DNA from: Phycomyces nitens
Taxonomy: Eukaryota; Mucoromycota; Mucoromycetes; Mucorales; Phycomycetaceae
Reading direction: 5' to 3'
NCBI GenBank assembly: GCA_022702545.1
Contig: JAHRBC010000001.1
Coordinates: 3,410,001-3,474,000 of the forward strand
Length of the DNA: 64,000 bases
In this document: positions 1-10,899 of the stretch, one piece after another
Position numbering within the stretch: position 1 is the first letter of the stretch
Layout: every line of letters begins with the position of its first letter
Notes under the pieces: model-generated
Told to the model about the DNA's origin: nothing
Databases searched by the model: none
The model's input: the letters and a program-made list of their open reading frames with translations, nothing else
Position numbers and translations under genes: made by a program

Positions 1-659
1 TGATCTTGGCAAGAATATAAAACATGTATTTGATCAATAAATGATGTCTCATATTAAAAAAGTGTCTATATTAAAAATAGACAGCAAAAAAAAAGTAATC
101 AAATGCTTTGATTAGAACATTTCAAAGGTATTATTTTAGAAACAAAGTTGGGGTCAAGACAGTCAAATGACAAGTCAAAATGGTGCTTATTGACAGGAGA
201 TCTTGAGCCTCTCGAGGGACTACAAGTCAAGCCAGGCATATATAGTCTAGGAACTATTTTCCCTAGTTCCATGACAAGGAGTTATGGTCTATAAAGATGG
301 CCTAAAGACGCTTTAAGAAAGCGAATGATCTAAAGTCTATCATGATTAAAGCGGGAGTATGGAGTGAACTTTAGTATCAAAGGAGTGTTAAAAATTTGAT
401 GATTGACTACTAGATACTCTATAAACGTATAGCATTATCTGATAATAATAATAATATATTATGCACTGTACATTTAGGCTTAAATGCTTCCTTGCCGATT
501 ATTGCATGTTAAATATTTACCATGGCTTTTTGAATGGAATTTTTTATTCACGGAAGATGAAAACTTTTTCGGTTGGTGTATAAAACTAAGCGTAGGAAAG
601 GGAGATTTCAAGAACATGTTTTTTTTTTTCTTCTCTTTTTTTTTAGGGGGAGAACATGG
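1..659. other. Intergenic, no gene recognised
   Basis: This AT-rich stretch lies downstream of the stop codon of the Pub1-like gene. It has only short unconvincing open frames, a T-rich tract near 618-642 and a short TAA run near 443-458. I see no RNA gene or mobile element in it. Confidence 0.6.
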
Positions 660-876
660 TTATATGTTGGGAGTGCCGGAATTGTATTGGTCGTATAAGT
701 GTTGCTGCTGTTGGTTCCATTGAGCATGCGTAGCCTGAGATCCATGCGCATGAGTATTGAGATTTTCTAGAGAATTAGATCCACCAACCGAAGCATGTGT
801 AAAGGCATAACCATTGGTTATCTGCTGAGGAAATCCAGATCCACCGTGTCTGGGATGAGCTCTGCCAGAATACTGC

Positions 877-908
<32 letters not shown>

Positions 909-1536
909 CTGGTGCTGTCTGTGTTGGTGAAGATGCTGGTTATTGTTGCCGTTGTTGTAATGACCTACACCACTTCCCATAGCACCCATGGCAGGGTTGT
1001 TGCCATGCCAGTTGGCCTGAGGCTGGTACCCTCCATTGTTAGCGTTTACTGCTATCCCGTTTCCATTCACAGGGCTAGAAGAAACACCTGCTGGTGAAGA
1101 TGTGTTGGTGTGTCCGTATGCCTGCCATCCGGGTTGGGGGCGATCCTTTCCCCAGGAAAGCTAGTTTATGTTTTTTATTAGAATATACATACGATAATAT
1201 CTTTTTTTTTTCTAAACCATTCTTTCTCTCTTTCTCTCTCTTTCTTGCACAGAATATGACTTCTTACCTTGGCTTGACGACCATTGATGTTCATGTTCTG
1301 CAATTGCACGAGGGCGTTGGCGGCATTCTCGTGGGTGTTCATCCTAATCAAGTCCAATCCGTACCAATCAGCTAAACCAAACCCCCTATTATCACTGTTT
1401 TATTACTCCATACTTGACAAAGGCAAATCCACGCTCTGCCTGGAGCTTCACTTCGACCACATAGCCAAATCTCTCAAAATACTGCATCAAATCAGCCTCT
1501 ACAAAAAATAAACAAATTAGCAAACAGATGATTCTC

Positions 1537-1582
<46 letters not shown>

Positions 1583-2783
1583 TTGGTTATTACGCGAAGT
1601 AGTAGGAGGCAAGTTGCCTACATATACGGTAGTAACATAGGCAGGTGTCTGCTGTACAACGACTTCATAAGGCAATTGCTGTCCAGGTTGAGGTGGTGGT
1701 GTGGCAGTTTGGCCTATATTCGTTCACACAATAAATCAGTAATGCTATTATAAGTGACTTTTTGAATTGCACCAAGGTACCTTTTTGTGTGGCCCAGTTG
1801 CATCGAATGGCACGAGTTCCAAGCCATTCTCCATTCATTGTTGCAATAGCCTGTTCGGCGTCTGTCTTGTCACGGAATGCAACGAAGCCGAATCCTCTCG
1901 AGTTACCAGACACAGCATCCCACATCACATGCGCGTCCCTTATAGTGCAACCAATTCCATCAATTACACTTTACATTTACGTCCCAATAAGTGTATGAAG
2001 CCAAAACTTACGACATGGTTGTAAAGGCAGAAAAGGCCTTTGAGAGCATCTCATCGTTAATGTCGGGAGACAAGTCGCCCACAAACACATGAAAGTGGTT
2101 GGCAGTATCTTCCTTGACTTGGGTTCCTTGGCCTGGCTGAGCCCAGTTTACTTTGATTTCCTAAATCACCAAAAGGCAAGCGTATTAGACTTTTAAGAAT
2201 ACCAAAACTATCTCACTCCCCCTCCTCCTCCCACCCCCTCTTTACATAATTGAAGATCTTGCGTCTGTTCATTTGCAGTAATGCAGCCTCGGCTACAGCA
2301 CGCTCTGCAAACTCTACAAATCCATAGTTGACGGCACCCTAGAATATACATGTATTAGATACCAATAGGTGCCACTTTATGATATTTGACTTACATAAGG
2401 ACCATGGCGTCTCATCTATCAGATATAAATATATTTCCCCCCAAAAAAAAACATGGTTCTTGGTCAATAAAAAAAATGTTGGAAATAAAACAATGATATG
2501 TCAAGGCACGTATTATTCCTACCGTCATAATCTTCACACTGTTGACGGGTCCGATTGTAGAGAATATCTCATTCAGCATGCCATCTGTTACTCTGGATAA
2601 TATCAAAATAATAGAAAGGGTTGATTGCATGTCGATTGATGATGTCGTGTTTGAAAAACAATCCTGGCGATTGTGCAGTTTTGCCAAGTGTGAAACTTAC
2701 CTTTGATCAAGATTGCCAACATAAATTGTCAAAGCAGGGTTGTTGGCAACCACAGCCTCTCCATTAGCGGTAGGTGTCGACAT
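660..2783 (-). CDS. PUB1: TIA-1/Pub1-type RNA-binding protein with three RRMs
   Basis: Ten exons join in phase: 2783-2701, 2592-2523, 2415-2395, 2338-2246, 2160-2012, 1938-1781, 1713-1594, 1498-1414, 1343-1268, 1160-660, giving about 451 aa. RRM1 begins with the RNP2 motif IYVGNL and has RNP1 NYGFVEF. RRM2 has HVFVGDLSP and RGFGFVAF, followed by the WAT motif typical of TIA-1. RRM3 has TVYVGNLP and RGFAFVK, then [10 protein letters not shown]. The C-terminal tail is Asn/Gln/His-rich with 13 consecutive Gln. The family (TIA-1/TIAR, yeast Pub1) binds AU/U-rich mRNA and takes part in mRNA stability and stress granules; that role here is by homology. The start is the ATG in MSTPTANGE, just ahead of RRM1. 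Exon 3 is only 21 nt. Confidence 0.93.
873..911 (-). repeat. Polyglutamine-coding CAG/CAA run
   Basis: Thirteen consecutive Gln codons, mixed CAG and CAA, lie in the last exon of the Pub1-like gene. They are flanked by His/Gln/Asn-rich sequence, a prion-like composition common in TIA-1/Pub1 tails. Read on the plus strand the tract is poly-Leu, which makes a spurious antisense frame. Confidence 0.9.
1541..1582. repeat. (ATT)n microsatellite in an intron of the Pub1-like gene
   Basis: About 14 uninterrupted ATT units lie inside the intron between exons 7 and 8. Similar ATT/TAA arrays occur at 6440-6476, 47612-47651 and 51024-51051. Confidence 0.95.
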
Positions 2784-4609
2784 TAGGGTAAGTAAAAGTG
2801 CTCCAGTAAAATGTGTCTGTAGACAAGAATATAGAGAAAAAACCGAGTCACTGAAAAAGGGAAAAAAGGTAATCGAAATCGAGATGGAAAAGGGGGGCGA
2901 GTCTATAAAGTATTTGTTAAAACTGAGCTTATACCATTATGGTTAAGAATCTATGGCAATGAAAAATAAGCGCATATATATGCCGAGTATATACATGTCC
3001 ATATACACAATTATACCTTTTTGCCATTAGATAAATCCCAAGAACTTGTCCTACTGGGTTCGCAAGTAATAAAAGTCTCTGGGCCATTTTAATAATAATT
3101 ATTATTATTATCGAACAATTTTTTATACATAAAGAGGCGCCAATGGCTCTACTTATAATATTCTCTTGGATTGTCCTCCTTTGTAAAATAAAATAGAATA
3201 AAAATAATAAAAACTCCTATTTCTCATTTGATAAAATTGAGTAAAGATGGGGATTTGTTGGCCGTGTTCTTTTTTTTTTTGCTTTACAAATTACGGATTA
3301 TTCTTAAAAGGTTGATCTCTACATACCAAGCATTTTCTAGGCTATTTAGATATGTGCCTTTGTGAGTTACAACACACTCTTACAGTTACCCAATAATAGG
3401 TTTCCTTTAATGTGTGATATATATTTATTTATTTATAATGTTCTCTAGGACTTTAGGGAGCTTTGTCTGTTGGGCCAAGAAGCTATCAAGATCTCTGGGA
3501 CTCCCTGTGTGTTTTCATATTTAATACAAGGCGGGTAGCAGGATGAAAACTAATAATAATAAGCTCACACTCCTACTTGAACCCTGATAAATGTCAATAT
3601 TTAAAGTTACAAGACACACAATACTACTCGATTGACTTGACATTGTGTGCCTTGGTTTATCAATTTTATCCTCTGGTTGATCTTGTAATACATGTAAATA
3701 CAATGGCCGCAAAGACTGTATATGCTCAGGATTGATAGAAACTTGGCATTGTTGTAAATGTCCTTTTAATAATAATAATAATAATACTCCTTGTACCCCC
3801 CGTTTTATTGACTTTTGAGCCTACAAGTGTTTGCATGTCCGTAGACGTAACTGAATACTCTGGAAATGAACGATGGCTGGTATTTTATCCATCCTTAAGC
3901 CATTAGATGCCAATATTATTACAAGAGGCTATGATTTATAAACAACCACAAGGCTAGATGTTTGGGCATAGTGAAATCAATACAGTCTTGATGCCCAAAT
4001 ATCTCAACTTTGATGAATTTAGTGTATTTGCCACCAAAGCTTTTTATATATATCTTGTAATACCCAATCTACTGATAAACAAGATGATAAATGAATATAT
4101 TATTTTAACAAAATCCAATCGATACCATTCTCCATTTGTCCATTTCATCTCTATATGGCCAAATATTGATCTAAAGACCTGTCTTATTTCAAGGTGCTAT
4201 ATTATTATTATAGTGTATCACTGAAAGATAAAGAAAAATTATCCAGACACTTTGGTTAGATTGGTATACTTGAATCTCGAAAAGAGATTACTCTTGGGCT
4301 ATCCCATAGATTGGCTAGAATCCCTCGACAATAGTTTGGATACCTGGTAGGTTTTAATAATAGTAATAGTAATAGTAATAGTAATAATAATACCAAAAAA
4401 AAGGAAATATTTAATGAAACTATACATTTTGTTCAAACATGTATATCAAATACAATGTACTAAAAAAAAATCTACTTTGCAGGAGACTCTGTTGGGTCGA
4501 TAGCTAGACATGTCTGAACACGTCTGGACACGTCCAGTCTAGGCTGGATCTGATGATTAATGCATGCGTCTTTAAAGTGGATTGTGCAGCACAATACAAA
4601 TATATTAGA
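2784..4609. other. Intergenic region, no gene recognised
   Basis: This 1.8-kb AT-rich interval lies between the start of the Pub1-like gene and the stop of the OPY2-like gene. A 88-codon frame at 3958-4224 begins with ATG but resembles nothing I know and has AT-biased composition. Small TAA arrays occur at 3766-3785 and a TAATAG array at 4356-4392. The promoter of the Pub1-like gene must lie in the first few hundred bases, but I cannot point to a definite core element. Confidence 0.5.
4356..4392. repeat. TAATAG/TAA short tandem repeat
   Basis: Six-base TAATAG units grading into TAA lie in intergenic DNA downstream of the OPY2-like gene. Confidence 0.9.
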
Positions 4610-5997
4610 TCAAGTAGAATGATGTATTTTGTCTGTAATCGGAGGCATTTCCATTGGTGGCCATGGGAATTCGGATTCAAACTCGGACATTGACTGCATT
4701 GATTCGTACTTCATGTCCTTGAGCTTTGGTTCATAAGAAGTTCGTTTTTTAGTTCCATATGAAGAGCTAGAAGAAACCTGGGAAGATCTGTCCTGGTCAG
4801 AGCAAATGCTGTGACGGTCGTGAAAGGGGTCATCGATTGCTTGCAGAGGTGCTGACACGGGACGAGAAGCCTTGAGAAAGGTATGATTGGGAGACAACAA
4901 GTCCTTGTCGTTGGGAATAGGTGACACCATGCGCTTCTTTGGCTTTAGGGGCATTGTTTTTGACCGAGCAAGGTTAGAATCGTTTGTTGGGTGATCCTTG
5001 TCTTTGGTCAGAATTGCTCGGACAGATCCGCCCCTTTGAAGCGATGAACTGGGCATATTCTGGTCAATGCTCTTGATAGTATTGACTCGCATGACCTGGG
5101 GCTTCTTGTAGACAATCTTTGCTGCCTGGGACATTGTGGCGAGCTTTATTGGTATATTTTGGCCAGAGTGAAGTGAGCTGCATCGACTTTCATCATCATC
5201 ATCGTCAGAATCCTCATTGGGCACATAAAGCGAGTTGGTGTCTTGGTTGGGATTGCTTTGGCGGGAAGGATTGTCTGCCTGTGAGGCCTGGTGATCGTTA
5301 CCCGGGAGTTCTCCTGCATTTGGCACGATGCGTTCATGGACAATGACCAGTCTATCTGCACGAGAGAACGGAACTGCTCGTGTATAGGTAGATACGGTCT
5401 CCTGAGATACTCTGGGCTATTCCGATAGAATGATCAGACAATTTGAACCACAGGCAAACAAAATTCTTACCTTTGGTTCTTTAGAGTTATCATAGCGAGG
5501 TAAAGGGCTCTGGAAGGCAAACCCTAATCTATTTTGATTTCGTCTATAGCGAAGGACTGCAAACCCAATGCCAGCAAAGAGCAATGCACCACCCACAAGA
5601 CCACCAACAAGGCCACCAATCAACGGGCCATTGTTGGTCTTCTTTTCACTATTCACCGTGGCACTCGATACTGGGGTCTGGCCCAGTAGAGTGCGCTGGA
5701 CACACGTGGGTAGTGGACAGACACCACATTTGATCATGGTTCCAATAATACAGGCCTCGGTAGGTAGACATTGTGGACTACAGATAGTGGTGCAGTTGGA
5801 AGGAGTGCAGCTGGAGGTGGCAGCAGGCGTGGTCGTGTTGGCTAATTAACAGGGGGTAAATATTTAATTATATATATATTTAATTATATAATTATATATA
5901 TATCAACAATAACAATATTACCTGGTGGAGCAGCGTATGATGGAAAGACGATTGAAATGATTAAGATCACAATGGTAATTTGCCATTGTGCTCTCAT
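4610..5997 (-). CDS. OPY2: OPY2-like cysteine-rich membrane anchor protein
   Basis: Three exons, 5997-5922, 5841-5471 and 5416-4610, encode about 417 aa. Residues 1-22 form a signal peptide (MRAQWQITIVILIISIVF then SYA). A short ectodomain follows with evenly spaced cysteines (SSCTPSNCTTICSPQC... CGVCPLPTC), the pattern of the Opy2 N-terminal membrane-anchor domain. A Gly-rich transmembrane helix (LIGGLVGGLVGGALLFAGI) comes next, then a basic RYRR stop-transfer. The roughly 270-aa cytoplasmic tail is Ser/Asp-rich and disordered. In yeast, Opy2 recruits Ste50 to the membrane for osmotic-stress MAPK signalling; this role here is inferred from domain order only. It could instead be another Cys-rich single-pass sensor. 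Confidence 0.72.
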
Positions 5998-6440
5998 TGT
6001 GCTTTTTTTTATTTAATTAAGAGTATGTGATTAAAGGAATTGGAAAATAATATGAGATCATTTAATTGAGATGATCAAGCTACATTTCGATAATAATAAT
6101 AATAATAATAATATTAATATATTTTAAACTAGTAATATGAGCGACAAAGAAACGCTTCACAGTAATAAAAAACAAGTGAATCGACCGTCGTACACTTGTC
6201 GCACACAATCCACGGTAGAAAACAGGCACAGGTGGCTTTTGTGCTTATCTGGCCAGCTACAATATACCAAGACGTCTATTGAACCCTGGATGTTGACATG
6301 CGATCCGGAAAAACAAGAGAAAGTGTTACCGGGTGCCTCTTTATTGTGGGCATATAATCATATTCAATAGAATTGTATATCACTGAGAACAAAAAATCAA
6401 AAACAAGAAAGCAGTGGCTACACAATTAATTATAAATTAA

Positions 6441-6478
<38 letters not shown>

Positions 6479-6530
6479 AAGATGTGGAAATAAATATAAT
6501 GTATTATGTTTTTTTTTGATTAATGATATT
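5998..6530. other. Intergenic with TAA/ATT arrays
   Basis: This is the upstream region of the OPY2-like gene and the downstream region of the BTB gene. It holds a TAA array at 6090-6113 and an ATT array at 6440-6476. A 77-codon plus frame at 6137-6370 has no recognisable similarity. Confidence 0.5.
6440..6476. repeat. (ATT)n microsatellite
   Basis: About 12 ATT units lie roughly 55 bp downstream of the stop codon of the BTB gene. Confidence 0.95.
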
Positions 6531-8017
6531 TTATTGACATATATTCTCTCTCCGGAGTGAATTTTGTATAGAATATGCTGCTGCTGCCTCCTTTTTGTTC
6601 TTTTCGTCCTTCTTCTCGACAAACGTACGTTTTGATTCTTGTTTGGCGGTCTTTGAGAATGGAGCGACAAACACATGTTTCAAGAACCAGGTGACCTTGT
6701 CGATGGGCTTCTTTGTGTCTTCTTGGCCGGCTACTTTGCGACGAACAGGGGGCTGGGCAGGTCGAACAAAGAAATTGTGATGATTGTGATGCTTTACGGG
6801 TTCAGGTTCAGGAATCACTAGCACCTTTGGTAACACAGAGAGATCTACAGAATCACCAAAAAATAATAATCAAAAAATCTGAACCGTCTTTTGTGTGTGT
6901 GTGTCTTTTTATTACCTTGGGCAAGTGTATCAAGCAGACTCTTGTCTAGCTGGTCAAGTATGTGGTGTGTGCGAAGCTGGTCGACATGAGATGCCATAAA
7001 GGCCAGGATTGTGTCCTTTGCGACCTGCAATATCTCCTTCACCCGTTCCCCATGCTGGACCGCATGTCTACACATCAGTTGGCGGACAATGCCAGTATAG
7101 AACACGGCAGTATTGTTTTCATTCATCTCATCAGAAAGGGTCTTTGTGAGCAGATAGGACAAGAACTCGGGAGTATAGGATATTCCGTCCACACAGGACA
7201 GTAGACTGGGGTACTGGGAACAGTAAAAGTAAAAGTGTCTGGCAATCGTTTGGGTTATGATGCCATGTGCTGCCTGAAGGGTACTGTGAAGAGGCTGGCT
7301 CCATGCCGTGTCTGGGTCGCTGGTCTCCAGAGTCTGGAGGCCTACAAAACAGCCATAGAGAGACTCGATTGCATTTCCCTTGTTGATCCGTTCGAGGATC
7401 TGCTGCTTGAGATAGTCATCTACTTCAGGTGCACTTTTTAGCTGGCTGGCCAGTTTGGGACTGGTGTAAAATGTCTGGAGGGTTTTGTCGGGGTCATGCG
7501 TCATGACTTTAATCGCAGCCTGGGCAATTTGAATCATCCGCTGGTCGTCTTCTTGATACTGGACTTGTGCTCTTGAGATCTCTAGGATCTGGGGTACGTT
7601 TGTCTGGCAGGATTCGCAGTAGCAGGTGAATTGGTGGCCAAGACGGGTTATCTGGTCGGCCACCAACTCACAGAGCAATTGCATTCCAAGATAGTCGGCG
7701 GCTGAGTAAATGTCTCCAAGCAGCGGTGGCGTGTTTGCTGCCAGTTCAGCTGTGTACATATGGTGGAGGATTGCATTTAGAGCTGGCACAGTGAATATAC
7801 CTCTGGGCAGGAATACAATCGTCGCTCTCGATTCACTAAATTCACTCTCGAACATGGCTCCAAAGTAGGGCGAGTGTTTGGCCAGGACAGCTTTGTGACA
7901 AGACCATCGGTTACCTCCGCTCTCTGGCTGTATATCATTTGCTGCGGCACGATGATCTGGTCCCATTGCGACAATCACATTAGGCGGTGCATCTTCAAAC
8001 ACAAAGCGTTCTGTCAT
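6531..8017 (-). CDS. BTB/POZ domain protein with basic C-terminal tail
   Basis: Two exons, 8017-6916 and 6844-6531, encode about 471 aa. A BTB/POZ fold is visible at about residues 35-125: WSCHKAVLAKHSPYFGAMF, then FLPRGIFTVPALNAILHHMY and YSAADYLGMQLLCE, the classic pattern of a buried core with a degenerate H-x(3)-L-x(2)-S-x-Y/F-F motif. A helical region (about 130-370) without Kelch or MATH repeats follows. The tail, from exon 2, is rich in Lys, Arg and Ala. BTB proteins homo- or heterodimerise and often act as Cullin-3 adaptors; no such partner can be shown here. The N-terminal ATG is the only in-frame start ahead of the BTB fold. Confidence 0.85.
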
Positions 8018-8234
8018 TTTGAATGTTTGAGATTATTAAAAAGAAAAGGAGCAGTAAGAAGAATACGTTTCACACACAATACACGCGATAAAATATACAT
8101 TTAAAGCATACGCTTTGAGAACCGCGCCACTTTTTGGCTCTATTGGTTTACGCTCTATTTGGCATCTTTCTGCTTTTTTTTTAATAACATTTTATATATA
8201 TATATATGTATATATATACACACATATATATGTT

Positions 8235-10028
8235 TTACTTGTTTCTTCTATAATACCACCATGCCACACCTGCAATGGCCACCACAGAACTGGCTAGCAG
8301 TACAAATGAAAGACCATTTGTATCGTTTTGCTTGCGAACTGCTCTTCTCTTCTTACGACGCGGCTTGCTCTTGAGTTCCACAGGCTTGGTTGTTTCTGGA
8401 ATGGCATCCCAATCCGTCACTGGACTGACACCCTCAGGAACCACGAGTTTACCAGTCGGATCCAGTTTCCCTGCACGCCCGAACCACCTGCCGGCCTCAA
8501 ACAGATCCTGCTCAACACCCATACTATTGGCATACAGAATACCAAGGTTATAACATGCCTGTGCATGGCCCAGGATGCCAGCCTCTTGCCAGTATCGAAT
8601 GGCCAATTGAGGATCTGCCTCGACAGTTGTGACCGAGTGCACTTGCTCTCCAGCCGGAGATGATCCATAGAGGTACATGAGGCCTGTCTGGAATGCTGCA
8701 CTGCAAAAGTATCTTTCGTCTCTGGTGTGTGGTGCGTGGTTGCGTAGGGCTGACTTGGGGATCTTGCCATGCAAGACTCCAAAGTCAATATCGATGTTAG
8801 GGGAGGTAATGGCCATGCAGCGGTTAAAGTATGCCAGTGCATCAACATAGCTCTTTTCTACACCGGCCTCAGTTGAACCAGATCCATATGTGCTGCCGAC
8901 AATATAGCACGCAAGGGGGTCAGGTCCACTGCTGCTGTTGGCTCCAACCGTCTGCTCCGGCATGTCTGCTGCCCTCTTGTACCACTCAAATGCCTTTACT
9001 GGATCGCGAGGTACCGAGTGGCTAGTCTTACCAACCTCACTATCATCAGCCTGGAGATTACTGTTAATGAAACTGAACTGCATTTATTTTTCATCAATGC
9101 ACATGCATGCCAAGTAAAAATATCCAAGAGCCTACCTCATAAAGAGCAGCCACCTTGATCATAGCTCGTGTATAGTTACGTTGAGCTGCACTAAGATAAA
9201 AGACCAATGCCTTCTACTCGACGCATCAGCACTGGTCCCCCAAAACCTGTCCATTTCTGTTTACCTCCATATGTCCCATGCGTGCTTCCAGCCACACTCC
9301 AAGGTGGAAGGCACTCGTGGGATCCAATTCCATTGTGTCTGGGTCCATACTTCCCGAGATTGGCACTGCCCATGTCAAACCTTCCTCTTCCTTTTCAAGG
9401 TGAAGTGTAAGGATACGATATTTGGTTGTAGGTTGCAAATGTGACTGTCCTTGCAGGGGAGGTGTCTCAATATGGGGCGGGGTGGCCATAATTGGCGACG
9501 ATGGTTGAGACACATCGGGTGAAGGTGAAGATGAGCCGAGTGCGGCTGTCTGCTGGAGTAGTTCTGCAAGATTAGCAGCAGACTGATCAAGGATGCTTGA
9601 TTCAGCAAGCGCCGGCGCTGGCAAAATCATGGAAGAGTTGGGCGAATGGTTTGGCGACGACATGAAGGCATACGAAGATGCAATTGAGAGGGAGGGTGAG
9701 GCTGTGATTGAGGACACTGGTGACATTGAGTTCTTTTCAATTTGCCACAATGAGGCAAAGTGATTGACTGGTGCAAACAGTTTTCCCTGGATAGTATTTG
9801 AATAGGTTAATTAATATAAATGTAAGCTAGTGCAATACTGGCTACAAAATGTACCTGTATAACAGGAGGTTGCCCTTTCAGACCAGCTTTGACATATTGA
9901 GGCTTAATGACTATGTCGAAATCCTTGGAGCTGCATGTCTCGGGGACAAGGAAAGACAAGGTGACCTGGTCGTCACTCTGGGTCCAGATGTAGGTGTTTG
10001 CCTGAAGCTGATCATCTAAATCGCCCAT
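8235..10028 (-). CDS. CS-domain plus Sel1-repeat protein with C-terminal membrane anchor
   Basis: Four exons, 10028-9855, 9786-9265, 9213-9136 and 9050-8235, give about 529 aa. Residues about 10-75 form a CS (p23/NudC-like) domain: YIWTQSDDQVTLSFLVP, then GQPPVIQGKLF and SLWQIE. A Ser/Pro-rich linker follows, then Sel1-like TPR repeats: KALVFYLSAAQRNYTRAM, KAFEWYKRAADM, DALAYFNRCM, AIRYWQEAG and FEAGRWFGRAG. A Lys/Arg cluster (SKPRRKKRRAVRK) precedes a terminal hydrophobic helix and RRNK, as in tail-anchored proteins. CS domains bind Hsp90 or client proteins and Sel1 repeats are scaffolds, so a membrane-bound co-chaperone is a reasonable inference. The exon 3/4 junction has several possible acceptors; I chose the one that restores a Sel1 helix pair. 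Confidence 0.82.
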
Positions 10029-10899
10029 GTCAGTTCGTTTGTTGTTTGTAAAGACAAGGCCTTATTGAACCCGGTATTTTTTAATAAAAAGGCTGGTAAC
10101 CCCAACCATGAAGGTGGCTTGTACAAAAAAGTGAAATCTATGGACAGTCAAATAAGCTCGAGTTTATAAATGCAATAATGAAACAAGCCAAACTATGATT
10201 TGTAAAAGGTACAAGGCAAACTGTTGGGTGCATGTGTGTATAAAAATAGGGCTGCATCGATACAGCGCTGGTTTAGTTGCAGTTCAAATAGATCCATAAA
10301 GACCAGTAATAATAATTATGATTATGATTATGATTATGATTAATTCTTATGATTATTATTATTAAAACAAGATTAATTATCATTATAAATGCAAGCCATC
10401 TAGGATTGTTGGTTGCCAAGGATAGACTCAAGCCAATATTGTAGTGCTTTTTTGGCATCTATTTTGGTCTTGTAACCATAGTAATTTGGTATTGGGACAT
10501 GCAGGGGTGTTTGGAGGGGAGCTTGTGTAATAAGATCTTAACTGCTTGAAATCAAATAGCTTTTTGCTTCCCAGAAATTGGCTCACAACTGCCGCTCAGG
10601 TAGCACATGCATTGGCCTTTTTTTTTTATTATATTTTACATTACATGCACAGCACTCTTCAATTTCCAAACTCAATTGTCCTGGTAATTTTTACCCTCAA
10701 ATGAACTATTGTAACCTCATTGGCCATATCCTAATTTGATACCTATTGATAAGGTCAAAAATAATTCCTTGATCTGTTAAAGTCTCTTGTTGTCTTCATT
10801 ATCTATAAAGCACCATATTTCCAAAGGCTCGGGTAGTTTGAACTCTCCTTGAATCCCCCCTTTTTATTTTATTTTCATATTTCATATTTCATCATTTTT
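10029..10899. promoter_or_regulatory. Shared upstream region of two divergent genes
   Basis: An 870-bp interval separates the CS/Sel1 gene (minus) from the zinc-cluster gene (plus). It has a GATTAT/ATT short repeat near 10314-10366 and pyrimidine-rich tracts just before the plus-strand ATG. I see no clear TATA box. Confidence 0.4.

Noticed and set aside
795..1097. Plus-strand poly-Leu ORF
   Set aside because: Antisense shadow of the polyglutamine tract in the Pub1-like gene.
8159..8374. Plus-strand ORF at the 3' end of the CS/Sel1 gene
   Set aside because: Starts in a TA repeat and continues antisense to the real coding exon.
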